64,000 nucleotides of DNA from Caballeronia choica (GCF_001544535.1 NZ_FCON02000017.1:39386-103385), one strand, 5' to 3'. Positions 1 to 9,023 are shown, numbered from the stretch's first letter. Translations and numbers: made by a program. The notes: a model not told the origin generated them from the sequence alone.

Positions 1-522
1 ACGGGCGCCCTCTCGCGGCGCTATTTCCTCGATACGCTGCGCCACGAGGTCGAACTCGCGCGCGCGGCGGGCACGCCGCTGTCGGTCGCGATCGCCGATC
101 TCGACCATTTCAAGCAGATCAACGATCGCTTCGGCCATGCGTCGGGCGACCGGGCGCTGGAGCATTTCGTGGAAGTGTGCCGCGCGCAACTGCGCCCGAG
201 CGACGCGATTGGCCGGCTCGGCGGCGAGGAATTCGGGCTGCTGCTGCCGCAGACCGCGCTCGCCGACGCGCAGGCCGTGCTCGAACGCCTGAGAAAGCGC
301 TTTCACCACGAGCATTGCGCCCATCTGCCCGAAGACGCTGTGTTGAGCGTGAGCATCGGCATCACCGAACTGGCCGAGGGCGACGCAACCGAATGGATCC
401 TGAGCCGCGCCGACCTCGCGCTCTACGAAGCGAAGTCGCGCGGACGCGACCGCAGCGAAGTGCGCCCGGCCGATTCGATGCCGTCCGCGCGCCGGGCTGA
501 GAACTCCCTGACCGGCATGTAA
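1..522 (+). CDS. Diguanylate cyclase (GGDEF domain), 3' fragment
   Basis: Reading frame is open from the window edge, so the N-terminal sensory part is missing; 173 codons are visible. The fragment carries the DxDHFKxIND metal/nucleotide-binding segment (residues 34-43 of the fragment) and the signature GGEEF at 220-234, an active variant of GGDEF. An RxxD product-inhibition site (RPSD) lies five residues before GGEEF, so c-di-GMP feedback inhibition is likely. Known family role: condensing two GTP to c-di-GMP. The C-terminus ends shortly after the ADLALYEAKSRGRD segment typical of GGDEF domains, so this is the output end of the protein. The input domain and membrane topology cannot be judged. 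Confidence 0.93.
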   Translation, partial: TGALSRRYFLDTLRHEVELARAAGTPLSVAIADLDHFKQINDRFGHASGDRALEHFVEVCRAQLRPSDAIGRLGGEEFGLLLPQTALADAQAVLERLRKRFHHEHCAHLPEDAVLSVSIGITELAEGDATEWILSRADLALYEAKSRGRDRSEVRPADSMPSARRAENSLTGM

Positions 523-620
523 GCGCCCTGCAGTAGCCTGAAAGCGTTGCGGGACGCGCAGAACGACAGCAGGTATCATCGAATTTCGACATCCGACGCC
601 GCTGTCCTCAGGAGGTTTGC

Positions 621-884
621 ATGAAGGGAAATCTGGTCATCGTCTGCCGCGATCAGGACGCTGAAGCATTCGACCACCTGCTCGCCGAATATGGCTCGTT
701 CCAGACCCGGCTCTCATCGACCACCTGGTTCCTGAAAATCGACGTCGCGCCGGAAATCATCCAGGAGGAGATTCTCGAGCGCCTCGGCAAGTACACGACG
801 CATTACATCTTCGAGGCGTCGACGGTCACCTACAACACGGTCGACAGCGAGGCTGCCTCGGCACTGGAAACGCTGTTCGACTAG
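621..884 (+). CDS. Small hypothetical protein, possibly SinR/Cas2-like ferredoxin fold
   Basis: 87-aa protein with a strong Shine-Dalgarno (AGGAGGT at 611-617) just before ATG 621. I do not firmly recognise it. Its pattern, a beta strand (NLVIVC), a helix, a YGSFQTRLSSTTWFLKID stretch and a later helix with a terminal strand, resembles the small SinR-like/Cas2-like ferredoxin-fold proteins that have an LGSWW-x-LDSTWLVKTD-type core. That is inference from pattern only. It lies alone between the GGDEF gene and a convergent histidine kinase gene, with no cas genes near. No signal peptide or membrane segment. Confidence 0.75.
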   Translation: MKGNLVIVCRDQDAEAFDHLLAEYGSFQTRLSSTTWFLKIDVAPEIIQEEILERLGKYTTHYIFEASTVTYNTVDSEAASALETLFD

Positions 885-904
885 AACGCCGCCAGGATCA
901 TCCG

Positions 905-2257
905 CTAGATCGTCCGCTCTTCCCGCTGCGAACCCGTGCGCCGCTCGGCGACGGGGCGCGTCGCCACATCGAACGGGAATGTCATCACCACCTGCAAGCC
1001 GCCGCCCTCGTGATTGCCGATCTCGCATTCGCCGCCGATGCGCCGCGCGAGCCGCTCGACGATCGCGAGCCCAAGGCCGCTGTGACCGCTGCCGCCGCGC
1101 GCCGGATCGAGCCGCACGAACGGCCGGCTCGCCTTGATGAGATCTTCCGGCGCGATGCCGGCGCCGTGGTCCGCCACCCGCAACACCCAGCCGTGCGCCC
1201 CGCGCGATGTCTCGATGACGATCGGCGGCGCGCCATAAGCGTGCGCGTTGTCGAGCAGGTTCGAGATGATCCGGTCGAGCGTCGCGGCGGGCAGCACGAA
1301 GCTCGGGCCCGCTTCGAGGCGCGTGCGGATCGGCGGGGCGTTCGGCGCCACCGCGCGATAAGTGCGGGCGATCTTCTCGCATTGCTGGTCCACTTCGATC
1401 GGCTCGCTGCCGTCGGCGCGATCGTGCGCAAACACGAGAAACTGGTCGACGATATGCGCCATTGAATCGACATCGCGCACCACGCCGTCGCGCATTTTCG
1501 GCTCGTCCATCATTTCCGCGCGCAGGCGAAGCCGCGCGAGCGGCGTCTTCAGGTCGTGCGCGACGCCCGCGAGCATCACCGCGCGATCGTTCTCGGTCTG
1601 CGAGACCTCGCGCACCATCTGGTTGAAACCGTGCGTCAACTGCCGCAATTCGCGCGGGCCGCGCTCGGGCACGGGCGGCGTGGGCTGCCCGCGGCCGAAG
1701 CGCGCGACCGCCTGCGCAAGCGAGCGCAGCGGCTGCTGCAACTGCCACGCGGCGAGCAAGGCGGCCATGACGGCGGTGCTGAAAATGATTGCGAGCCACA
1801 CCAGCATGCGGTCGCGCGAACGCGGCGGGCGCAGTGGCTGCACGGGCACGACGATCCAGTTCGTGTCCCTGACGCCGCGCACCCAGACGCTCGGCGGCGC
1901 GCCCGGCTCGCCGAGGCGCACGTCGGTGCCGTCCGGGAAGCGGTCGCGGATGTCGTCGAGAAAGCGGCCTAGCGGCGGCGGAAGGTCGTCGGTGGCGTTC
2001 GTGGCCAAGGGCTTGGGCACGTCGGGGCTCGTCGGCGAGACGACCCGCACGCGCGACGGCAACGGCTGGTCCGGCGAATTGGCGATGTGCTGGCGCACGG
2101 CCTCGACGAGGAACGTGGCCTCTTCGACGGCGTAGCGCGTCTGGTTGTTGTCACGCTCGACGCGAATGACCGCGAACCACGCAACATGCGACAGGACCAG
2201 CACGCCGATGACGAGCACGACGAGCCGGCCGAACAGCGAATCAATGGGCCGGCGCAT
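905..2257 (-). CDS. Sensor histidine kinase, EnvZ-like
   Basis: 450-aa inner-membrane kinase. Two membrane segments (about residues 11-31 and 152-172) flank a ~120-residue periplasmic domain. A HAMP linker (about 173-225) follows, then the HisKA H-box VAHDLKTPLARL with phospho-acceptor His234, an N-box (NLLDNAHAYG, about 334-343), a G1 box (DHGAGI) and a G2 box (GHSGLGLAIV). Architecture and H-box match the EnvZ/OmpR class. The ATG at 2257 overlaps the end of the response-regulator gene by 17 bp, so the pair is translationally linked. The stimulus is unknown; the divergent Spy-like periplasmic gene suggests envelope stress or metal, which is inference. Confidence 0.93.
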   Translation of the reverse strand: MRRPIDSLFGRLVVLVIGVLVLSHVAWFAVIRVERDNNQTRYAVEEATFLVEAVRQHIANSPDQPLPSRVRVVSPTSPDVPKPLATNATDDLPPPLGRFLDDIRDRFPDGTDVRLGEPGAPPSVWVRGVRDTNWIVVPVQPLRPPRSRDRMLVWLAIIFSTAVMAALLAAWQLQQPLRSLAQAVARFGRGQPTPPVPERGPRELRQLTHGFNQMVREVSQTENDRAVMLAGVAHDLKTPLARLRLRAEMMDEPKMRDGVVRDVDSMAHIVDQFLVFAHDRADGSEPIEVDQQCEKIARTYRAVAPNAPPIRTRLEAGPSFVLPAATLDRIISNLLDNAHAYGAPPIVIETSRGAHGWVLRVADHGAGIAPEDLIKASRPFVRLDPARGGSGHSGLGLAIVERLARRIGGECEIGNHEGGGLQVVMTFPFDVATRPVAERRTGSQREERTI

Positions 2258-2963
2258 TTTGCTCGCCGTCCGGCACGAACACGTAGCCGCGCCCGCGCAC
2301 CGTCTGGATGAAGCGCGGCGCGGACGGGTCGGTTTCGAGGATGCGCCGCAGACGCCAGACCTGCACGTCGATGCCGCGGTCGGTGCCGTCGTATTCCGGG
2401 CCGTGCAGCAGTTCGAGCAGGCGCTCGCGGGTGAGCGTGCGCATCGGGTTGTTGACGAAGATCTTCAGCAACGCGAATTCGCTGCCCGACAGCGTGATCG
2501 GCTTGTCGTCCTGTTGCAGCGTGCGCGACTGGAAGTCGAGCCGGAAACGCCCGAACGAAAACGGCTCGCGCTGCTCCGGCGCCGCCGACGGAATCGTGCG
2601 CCGCCTGCGCAACACCGCCTGCACGCGGGCGAGCAGCTCGCGCGGATTGAACGGCTTGCCGAGGTAGTCGTCGGCGCCGAGCTCCAGCCCGACGATGCGA
2701 TCGACGTCGTCCGCACGCGCGGTGAGCATGATGACGGGGATGTCGTCGCCGGACGCGCGCAGCTTGCGCAGCGCCGTCAGGCCGTCGACGCCCGGCATCA
2801 TCAGGTCGAGCACGATCAGGTCGGGGCGCTCGCGTTCGATGCGCCGTTCGAGCGAACCGGCATCGTGCAGCACCGAAACCTCGATGCCCTGCCGGACCAG
2901 GTAGTCGCGCAGGAGATCGCGCAGTTCGGCGTCGTCGTCGACGACAAGGATTTGAGTAGTCAT
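2241..2963 (-). CDS. Response regulator, OmpR family
   Basis: 240-aa DNA-binding regulator. The receiver has the acidic pair in ILVVDDDAEL, the phospho-acceptor Asp53 (IVLDLMMPG) and the conserved Lys in LGKPFN. The C-terminal winged helix ends in the usual VRGRGYVF. The start is set at MTTQILVVDDD by alignment with the OmpR family; an upstream in-frame ATG at 2996 would add 11 untypical residues. Neither start has a good ribosome-binding site. It is first in an operon with the overlapping kinase gene. The divergent intergenic region carries repeated GTTACG half-sites that could be its own operator. Confidence 0.94.
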   Translation of the reverse strand: MTTQILVVDDDAELRDLLRDYLVRQGIEVSVLHDAGSLERRIERERPDLIVLDLMMPGVDGLTALRKLRASGDDIPVIMLTARADDVDRIVGLELGADDYLGKPFNPRELLARVQAVLRRRRTIPSAAPEQREPFSFGRFRLDFQSRTLQQDDKPITLSGSEFALLKIFVNNPMRTLTRERLLELLHGPEYDGTDRGIDVQVWRLRRILETDPSAPRFIQTVRGRGYVFVPDGEQNAPAH

Positions 2964-3019
2964 GGGAGGAAGTTTAACGCGCGGCCACAGCCGCATCTGC
3001 GCCGCGCGGGCCGCAATGG

Positions 3020-3084
3020 GTTACGGGGTGTTACGGCGAAAGCGGCTCGTAAAGCGGCGTAACAAGCAAGACGGTTGCCGTAAC
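3020..3084. promoter_or_regulatory. Repeated GTTACG half-sites, candidate response-regulator operator
   Basis: Between the divergent regulator and Spy-like genes there are two direct GTTACGG copies at 3020-3026 and 3030-3036 (10-bp period). Two inverted copies (CGTAAC) lie at 3058-3063 and 3079-3084, 21 bp apart, about two helical turns. OmpR-family regulators typically bind 10-11 bp direct repeats, so this is a plausible autoregulatory and divergent target. The link to this regulator is inference. Confidence 0.5.
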
Positions 3085-3193
3085 ACGGTCTCTCTGAGGA
3101 AACTCTACGCTGTGTCTCACCGAAGGCGTGAGTCCTGACACGACACCAAGCAACGCCGACTCGGCCTCGTAAATCAAAAACCCGGAGTCCACG

Positions 3194-3769
3194 ATGCTGA
3201 AGCAATCCCGAATCCTCGCCATTACCGCCGCCGCGCTCGCCATGACGATCGGCGCCGCCAACGCGGCCACGCCCGCCGCACCCGACGCGCCGCCGCCCGG
3301 CGGCCCCGGCATGGCGATGGGCGGCCACGGCGGCCATCGCATGGAAATGCGCATGCAGCAGCAGTTGAACGAACTGCACGGCCAACTGAAGCTTAACGCC
3401 GACCAGGAAAAACTGTGGCAAACCGCGCTCGACACGATGAAGCAGAACCACGCGGCCATGCGCGAGAGCCACAAGCAGATGCGCCAGCAGTTCGAATCGA
3501 TGCAGCAGCAACCGATTCTCGACTTGAACGCGATGCACGCGGCGCATCAGAAGATCGAGCAGCAGAACGCGCAGTTGCGCGAACAGACTTCCACCGCGTG
3601 GCTCAACTTCTATAACTCGTTGAACGACCAGCAAAAAACCACCGTCAGCACGGCGCTGAAGAAGCATTTCGCGAAGATGCATGAACGCGAGCAGAAGATG
3701 CATGAGCACTGGAGCAAGCAGCACGGCGCGCCCAACGCGGGCGGCGCGACGCCGCCGGCCAAGCCGTAA
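3194..3769 (+). CDS. Spy/CpxP-like periplasmic protein (LTXXQ-type)
   Basis: 191-aa exported protein. A signal peptide with predicted cleavage after AANA (about residue 24) is followed by a Pro/Gly/His/Met-rich stretch (GMAMGGHGGHRMEMRM) that could bind metal. A long Gln/His/Met-rich helical region follows. Two LTxxQ-like motifs (LNADQ, LNDQQ) are the hallmark of the Spy/CpxP periplasmic chaperone and metal-stress family. The neighbouring divergent two-component system is a likely controller, as CpxP and Spy are controlled by two-component systems elsewhere. The gene ends at a strong terminator shared with the convergent pirin gene. Confidence 0.82.
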   Translation: MLKQSRILAITAAALAMTIGAANAATPAAPDAPPPGGPGMAMGGHGGHRMEMRMQQQLNELHGQLKLNADQEKLWQTALDTMKQNHAAMRESHKQMRQQFESMQQQPILDLNAMHAAHQKIEQQNAQLREQTSTAWLNFYNSLNDQQKTTVSTALKKHFAKMHEREQKMHEHWSKQHGAPNAGGATPPAKP

Positions 3770-3825
3770 GTCGAAGGCGGGGCGGCGGTAGCGATCGGCG
3801 CTTGATCGTCAGGCCGCCGCGCAAT

Positions 3826-3860
3826 TAAAAAAGCCGCGGGAAACGCTCCCGCGGCTTTTT
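3826..3860. terminator. Bidirectional rho-independent terminator
   Basis: Stem AGCCGCGGG / CCCGCGGCT with loop AAACGCT, preceded by an A run and followed by a T run, so it works on both strands. It serves the convergent Spy-like and pirin genes. Confidence 0.9.
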
Positions 3861-3880
3861 CGCGTTCTACTTGCGGTGCT

Positions 3881-4579
3881 TTAAGCCAGATCGAACAGCA
3901 GCACCTCGGCATCCTGACCATGATCGAGCGTCACCTTCGACACATCCTCCAGCTTCGCCGCGTCGCCGCCGTTCAGCACCTTGCCGTTCACCGACACCGT
4001 CCCGCGCGCCACGTGCACATACACGCGCCGTCCGGCCGGCACGTCGAACCCGGCGCGCTCGTCGCCATCGAAGAGGCCCGCGTAAATTTCAGCGTCGGCG
4101 CCCAGCCGGACCGCGCCATCACGGCCCGACGGCGATGCGATCACACGCAGGCGGCCGCGCTTCTCGTCGTCTTCGAAGCGCTTTTCCTCGTAGCCCGGCG
4201 CGGTGCCCTGCGCGTCCGGAATGATCCAGATTTGCAGGAAGTGCGCGGTTTCGCTCGGCGAGCCGTTGTACTCGCTGTGCCGCACGCCGGTGCCGGCGCT
4301 CATCCGCTGGACGTCGCCCGGACGGATCGTCGAGCCGTTGCCCATGCTGTCGCGGTGCGCGAGCGCGCCTTCGAGCACGTAGCTGATGATTTCCATGTCG
4401 CGATGGCCGTGCGTGCCGAAGCCCTGGCCGCCCGCGACGCGATCCTCGTTGATCACGCGCAGCGCGCCGAAGTGAACGTGCTCCGGATCGTGGTAATCCG
4501 CGAAGGAAAAGCTGTGGTACGAATCAAGCCAGCCGTGGTTGGCATGACCGCGTTCATTGCCGCGTCGAATCTCGAACAT
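3881..4579 (-). CDS. Pirin family protein (YhhW-like quercetinase)
   Basis: 232-aa bicupin of the pirin family. The N-terminal cupin carries the metal-site segment FGTHGHRDMEIISYVLEG and the typical SAGTGVRHSEYN, and the C-terminal half has the pirin DAEIYAGLF and VYVHVARG strands. Known members (YhhW) show quercetin 2,3-dioxygenase activity; physiological roles are usually unclear. Start chosen at MFEIRRG (4579), where GGAG sits 9-12 nt upstream; an upstream ATG at 4609 would add ten residues. Single-gene unit, convergent with the Spy-like gene. Confidence 0.92.
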   Translation of the reverse strand: MFEIRRGNERGHANHGWLDSYHSFSFADYHDPEHVHFGALRVINEDRVAGGQGFGTHGHRDMEIISYVLEGALAHRDSMGNGSTIRPGDVQRMSAGTGVRHSEYNGSPSETAHFLQIWIIPDAQGTAPGYEEKRFEDDEKRGRLRVIASPSGRDGAVRLGADAEIYAGLFDGDERAGFDVPAGRRVYVHVARGTVSVNGKVLNGGDAAKLEDVSKVTLDHGQDAEVLLFDLA

Positions 4580-4971
4580 CCCGTTTCTCCGGTTGGTTTT
4601 GCGATGCATCCAATGTAAGGGCGCCCGCCCCGCCGAACAACGGGCGCGACGGCACTACACCGTCCTGAAAACGCGCGTAATCGGACAACTCGCGGACCAC
4701 TCGCGGCCAACTCCGGCTCTCCTCGCGCCCTGCGCGCCTTCGGGTAAAATACCGCGCGTTTCGCAGGCGGCGCCCCGGGTTGGGTCCGCCAAAGCGCGTC
4801 GGCCGGTCGCGCGAGGGGCGTGCAAGCATCCCGCACCGCGCCTCAAAATCGCCGTGCCCCAATTTTGGACGCCTAGAATACCGACCGTCGACGCGGCTCC
4901 CACCCGGGCCGGCGCGAACGGCGTCACGGACCATCCACCCAGCGGCAAACCGCACGTCATCAAGGATCACC
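4580..4971. other. Intergenic region upstream of hisQMP
   Basis: 392 bases between the divergent pirin and hisQ starts. It holds a -10-like TAAAAT at 4745-4750 without a good -35. I see no substrate-binding protein gene and no structured RNA. Open frames here are short and lack coding character. Confidence 0.5.
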
Positions 4972-5658
4972 ATGCTTCAAGGCTACGGGCCGCTGATTCT
5001 CTCGGGCACCTGGCAGACCGTCAAACTGGCGGTGCTGTCGCTCGCGTTCGCTTTCGTGATCGGCCTGATCGGCGCGGCGGCGAAGCTTTCCAGGAACCGC
5101 ATCTCGTCGGGCATCGGCACGCTGTATACGACGCTGATTCGCGGCGTCCCCGATCTCGTGCTGATGCTGCTGCTCTTCTACAGCATCCAGATCTGGCTGA
5201 ACAATCTCACCGACCTCCTCGGCTGGGATCAGATCGACATCGACCCGTTCCTCGCCGGCATTCTCGTGCTCGGCTTCATCTACGGCGCGTATTTCACCGA
5301 AACCTTCCGCGGCGCGTTTCTTTCCGTGCCGCGCGGGCAACTCGAAGCGGGCGCGGCCTACGGCATGACGCCGTGGCAGACCTTCTCGCGAATCATGTTC
5401 CCGCAGATGATGCGCTTCGCGCTGCCCGGCATCGGCAACAACTGGCAGGTGATGGTGAAGGCGACGGCGCTCGTGTCGATCATTGGTCTCGCCGATGTCG
5501 TGAAGGCCTCGCAGGACGCCGGCAAGGGCACGCTGCGGTTTTTCTTCTTCACGCTGCTCGCAGGCGCGATCTATCTGGTGATCACGACCGTCTCGAATCT
5601 CGTGCTGATCTGGCTGGAACGCCGCTATTCGATCGGCGTGCGCAAGGCAGACCTATAA
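4972..5658 (+). CDS. hisQ: Amino-acid ABC transporter permease (HisQ-like)
   Basis: 228-aa inner-membrane permease of the polar amino-acid (His/Lys/Arg/Orn) family. It has about five membrane segments and the EAA-loop GQLEAGAAYGMTPWQTFSRIMFPQMMRFALPG that contacts the ATPase. Start chosen at MLQGYGPLIL (4972), which follows AAGGAT and matches the usual HisQ N-terminus; longer in-frame extensions upstream are not protein-like. It is the first of three tightly packed genes with hisM (15-bp gap) and hisP. The periplasmic binding protein that would define the substrate is not in the neighbourhood. Confidence 0.92.
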   Translation: MLQGYGPLILSGTWQTVKLAVLSLAFAFVIGLIGAAAKLSRNRISSGIGTLYTTLIRGVPDLVLMLLLFYSIQIWLNNLTDLLGWDQIDIDPFLAGILVLGFIYGAYFTETFRGAFLSVPRGQLEAGAAYGMTPWQTFSRIMFPQMMRFALPGIGNNWQVMVKATALVSIIGLADVVKASQDAGKGTLRFFFFTLLAGAIYLVITTVSNLVLIWLERRYSIGVRKADL

Positions 5659-5673
5659 CAAGCGGCGGACTCC

Positions 5674-6387
5674 ATGCTCGAAATCATCCAGGAATACTGG
5701 AAGAATTACCTCTTCACCGACGGCTACCGCATCACCGGGCTCGCCATCACGATGTGGCTGCTGGTCATATCGATCGGGCTCGGCTTCTGCCTTTCGATAC
5801 CGCTCGCGGTCGCGCGGGTGTCGAAGAACCGGCTCCTGTCGCGCAGCGTGTGGCTGTATACGTATGTGTTTCGCGGCACGCCGCTCTACGTGCAGCTGCT
5901 GCTCTGTTACACCGGGCTCTACAGCCTGCAGGTCGTACGCGATCACATGCTGCTCGACCAGTTCTTCCGCAACGGCATGAACTGCACGCTGCTCGCGTTC
6001 ACGCTGAACACCTGTGCCTACACGACCGAAATCTTCGCCGGCGCGATCAAGGCGACGCCCTACGGCGAGATCGAAGCGGCGCGCGCGTACGGCATGTCGC
6101 GGTTCACGCTGTATCGGCGGGTGATTCTGCCGTCGGCGCTGCGGCGCGCGCTGCCGTACTACAGCAATGAAGTGATCCTGATGCTGCACGCCACGACGGT
6201 CGCCTTCACTGCGACGGTGCCGGACATTCTCAAGATCGCCCGCGATGTGAATTCGGCCACGTACAAGTCGTTCGAGGCATTCGGCATCGCCGCCCTGCTC
6301 TATCTCGTCATTTCGTTCGCGCTCGTGTGGCTGTTCCGCCGCGCCGAGTATCGCTGGCTCGCGTACCTGCGGCCGCAGGGCAAATAA
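5674..6387 (+). CDS. hisM: Amino-acid ABC transporter permease (HisM-like)
   Basis: 237-aa partner permease of HisQ. It begins with a cytoplasmic helix ([23 protein letters not shown]) typical of HisM and has about five membrane helices. Its EAA loop ([31 protein letters not shown]) and the segment [12 protein letters not shown] are diagnostic of polar amino-acid permeases. It is co-transcribed with hisQ and hisP, and would form the HisQM heterodimer that imports basic amino acids in known systems. Confidence 0.93.
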   Translation: MLEIIQEYWKNYLFTDGYRITGLAITMWLLVISIGLGFCLSIPLAVARVSKNRLLSRSVWLYTYVFRGTPLYVQLLLCYTGLYSLQVVRDHMLLDQFFRNGMNCTLLAFTLNTCAYTTEIFAGAIKATPYGEIEAARAYGMSRFTLYRRVILPSALRRALPYYSNEVILMLHATTVAFTATVPDILKIARDVNSATYKSFEAFGIAALLYLVISFALVWLFRRAEYRWLAYLRPQGK

Positions 6388-6403
6388 GCCGCAAGGACCG
6401 CAC

Positions 6404-7183
6404 ATGAATGCACAGTTGCAAAAGCTTTTCGTCGACGATCTCCACAAGCAATACGGCGACAACGAAGTCCTGAAGGGTGTCTCGCTCAGGGCGAAGGCCG
6501 GCGACGTGATCAGTGTCATCGGCTCGTCCGGTTCGGGCAAAAGCACGATGCTGCGTTGCATCAACTTCCTCGAACAGCCGAACCAGGGGCGTATCGTCGT
6601 CGATGGCGTGGAAGTCCGCACGCAGAAGGACAAGACCGGCGCGCTGAAGGTGGCCGACCCGAAGCAGTTGCGCGAAGTGCGCTCGAAGCTTTCGATGGTG
6701 TTCCAACACTTCAACCTGTGGTCGCACATGAATGTGCTGGAAAACGTGACGGAAGCGCCGGTGAACGTGCTCGGGCTCTCGAAGAAGGACGCGGAGGACC
6801 GCGCGCGCACGTATCTGGAGAAAGTTGGGCTCGCGCCGCGCGTGGAGAAGCAGTATCCGTCGCATCTGTCGGGGGGACAGCAACAGCGCGTGGCGATCGC
6901 CCGCGCGCTCGCGATGCATCCGGACGTCATGCTCTTCGACGAACCCACGTCCGCGCTCGACCCGGAACTGGTCGGCGAAGTGCTGAAGGTGATGCAGACG
7001 CTCGCGGAGGAAGGCCGCACGATGATCGTGGTCACGCACGAGATGGCGTTCGCGCGCAACGTATCGAATCACGTAGTTTTCCTGCACCAGGGACGCATCG
7101 AGGAGGAAGGCCATCCGCAGGAGCTGTTCGGCAATCCGAAGAGCGAGCGGTTGAAGCAGTTCCTGTCGGGCAGCCTGAAGTGA
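6404..7183 (+). CDS. hisP: Amino-acid ABC transporter ATP-binding protein (HisP-like)
   Basis: 259-aa cytoplasmic ATPase. Walker [10 protein letters not shown] (residues 40-48), Q-loop [11 protein letters not shown] signature [15 protein letters not shown], Walker [15 protein letters not shown] and the switch His in VVTHEMAFA are all intact. The HisP/GlnQ-type insertion after strand 3 ([18 protein letters not shown]) is characteristic of HisP. It is the last gene of the hisQMP unit and is followed by a strong terminator. Confidence 0.95.
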   Translation: MNAQLQKLFVDDLHKQYGDNEVLKGVSLRAKAGDVISVIGSSGSGKSTMLRCINFLEQPNQGRIVVDGVEVRTQKDKTGALKVADPKQLREVRSKLSMVFQHFNLWSHMNVLENVTEAPVNVLGLSKKDAEDRARTYLEKVGLAPRVEKQYPSHLSGGQQQRVAIARALAMHPDVMLFDEPTSALDPELVGEVLKVMQTLAEEGRTMIVVTHEMAFARNVSNHVVFLHQGRIEEEGHPQELFGNPKSERLKQFLSGSLK

Positions 7184-7228
7184 TGCCGTTTTTCTGTAGT
7201 TCCTGTAGTTGAAGGTCGGGTTGAAACT

Positions 7229-7257
7229 CAAAAAAGCGCCGCGAGGCGCTTTTTTTA
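7229..7257 (+). terminator. Rho-independent terminator after hisP
   Basis: Stem AGCGCC / GGCGCT with GCGA tetraloop at 7235-7250, A run before and seven T after. Confidence 0.92.
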
Positions 7258-7739
7258 TGTCCACGATTGCCGCGCGGCGCGCCTTTCGCCGTGCCAATTC
7301 GCCCTAGCCCTCAAGCGATCGACAGTCAATAGAGTCATTCCTTGATCCTAACCTTACAAAACCATAAAACCCTTGTCCCGCAAGGCTTTAGGCCAAATCC
7401 GATGGACCTGGCGCATGGCGCCTGACATGGCGGCATTGCATTTTCGAGACACATGTGTGGGAAACAGCAAATTTCTTTGGCGCCCAAAACGTATTTTGAT
7501 AAATTAGTAATCAAAGTACCAAAAGGATGTTCACAAAAAGTAGTTTTACTTCAAAAAGAACTGAGGAGACACCGAACCCAACGGTCGGCAGTCGCGTCCC
7601 GCGCCACGGCGCCAGTGCGCGGAAACACGGCGTAACTGCCTTCGCGTGTCATTCCTCTGAAAACGATTTCCGGTTGGATGCGCTCGCAACTGGCATCGAA
7701 CCACACGGCAGCACTTGGGTTCTATTTTTTGACAGGGTT
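7258..7739. other. AT-richer leader/promoter region of the porin gene
   Basis: About 480 bases with visibly lower GC than the surroundings, especially 7320-7560, as is common upstream of highly expressed porin genes. It includes A/T-rich runs around 7485-7555. No convincing gene is visible; the short open frames lack ribosome-binding sites and coding bias. A -10/-35 pair could not be assigned with confidence. Confidence 0.5.
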
Positions 7740-7749
7740 GGAGGAGATG

Positions 7750-8895
7750 ATGAAGAAAGCTTTGCTCGCGGCATCGCTGCTGACGGTCGGCGTTGCGGCT
7801 CACGCCCAAAGCAGTGTGACGCTGTACGGTCGCCTGGACGCGGGGCTCGAATACATGACGGGCGTTCCGCAAGGTCCCGCAAATGGTCCCGCCACCAGCA
7901 GCACGCACCGTTTCAAGGCGGAAAGCGGCGACTGGGGCACGAGTCTCTGGGGTTTGAAGGGCGTCGAAGACCTGGGCGGCGGCTACAAGGCCGTGTTCCA
8001 GTTGGAAGGCAGCTTCAACACGATGACGGGCCAGGGCCCGGGCAACAATGGGATCTTCAATCGCTGGGCGACGGTCGGTATGGCCAACGACCAGTTCGGT
8101 ACGCTGTTGTTGGGCCGTGAACTGTTTATCGCGAACGGCGTGTGGGACTTCGATCCGTTCGGTCAGTCGAACTGGTCGTCGGCATCGCTGGTGCGTGGCC
8201 GCAACTGGCCGCAATCGAGCAACAACGTTTCGTACCAATCGCCGAAGTTCGCAGGCTTTGACTTCTACGGCCAGTACGCGCTGTCGAATGCAACGAACTG
8301 GAACGGTAACGGCACGACGCCGCAAGGCCGCGAAGGCGGTGCGCAGATCACCTACACGTCGGCGCTCTTCCAGATCCGCGGCATGTACGACGAAATCCGC
8401 AACCCGGCCAACGGTTCGCTCGGTGGCGGTTATGACCCGATCAACGGTGGCAACGTCGGACAGGGCGTCTACGCGTTCTCGCGCGAGTACACGGCGGCAT
8501 TCAACGTGTTCCTCGGCCAGTTCAAGATCCAGGGCGCCTATCAGGCAATCCGCAGTTCGGGCATGGCGGGCCAGCTGCCCGGCGAACCGACCACGATCGA
8601 CCACGAATGGGGCGGCGTGACGTGGCAGGCAACCCCGGCGGCAGCGCTGATCGCGGCGGTCTATCACTCGAACGCGAACAACGGCGGCGGCAACGCAACG
8701 CTCTACACGATTGGCGGTTCGTACAACCTGTCGAAGCGCACGCTGCTCGACATCCAGCTCGCGACGGTGCAGAACAGCAAGTCGGCTAACTACGGTCTGA
8801 ACGCCAACAACTTTGGCACCGCTGCCGCGACGGACAACCCGCTTCCGGGTCACAGCCAGTCGGGCGTGTATGCAGGTATCCAGCACTCGTTCTAA
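7750..8895 (+). CDS. Trimeric outer-membrane porin (Gram-negative porin family)
   Basis: 381-aa general diffusion porin. Signal peptide MKKALLAASLLTVGVAAHA is followed by the QSSVTLYGRLDAGLEY start that is standard in Burkholderia porins. The C-terminus ends in SGVYAGIQHSF, with the terminal Phe used by the BAM machinery. Many alternating beta strands and GLKGVEDLGGGYKAVFQLE, a family motif, are present. Two adjacent ATGs (7747, 7750) follow GGAGGAG at 7740-7746; the second has better spacing and is chosen. Single gene with its own terminator. Substrate preference is not readable. Confidence 0.94.
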   Translation: MKKALLAASLLTVGVAAHAQSSVTLYGRLDAGLEYMTGVPQGPANGPATSSTHRFKAESGDWGTSLWGLKGVEDLGGGYKAVFQLEGSFNTMTGQGPGNNGIFNRWATVGMANDQFGTLLLGRELFIANGVWDFDPFGQSNWSSASLVRGRNWPQSSNNVSYQSPKFAGFDFYGQYALSNATNWNGNGTTPQGREGGAQITYTSALFQIRGMYDEIRNPANGSLGGGYDPINGGNVGQGVYAFSREYTAAFNVFLGQFKIQGAYQAIRSSGMAGQLPGEPTTIDHEWGGVTWQATPAAALIAAVYHSNANNGGGNATLYTIGGSYNLSKRTLLDIQLATVQNSKSANYGLNANNFGTAAATDNPLPGHSQSGVYAGIQHSF

Positions 8896-8957
8896 TCGAC
8901 GAAGCTGACATAGAAAAGAGTCAAGAGAGTTTTCACGCTGCTGCGAGAGGCGCGTAT

Positions 8958-8993
8958 CGGTGCGGTATCCGAAAGGGTATCGCACCGTTTTTT
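8958..8993 (+). terminator. Rho-independent terminator after the porin gene
   Basis: 13-bp stem (CGGTGCGGTATCC with its partner, two G-T pairs) closed by GAAA and followed by seven T. Confidence 0.9.
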
Positions 8994-9023
8994 ATTGGGG
9001 CGCCGGAAAAGCGGCGTGCCGCA

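Noticed and set aside
7453-7635. Short open frames in the AT-rich region before the porin
   Set aside because: No ribosome-binding site, no conserved pattern, different frames overlap; treated as leader sequence.
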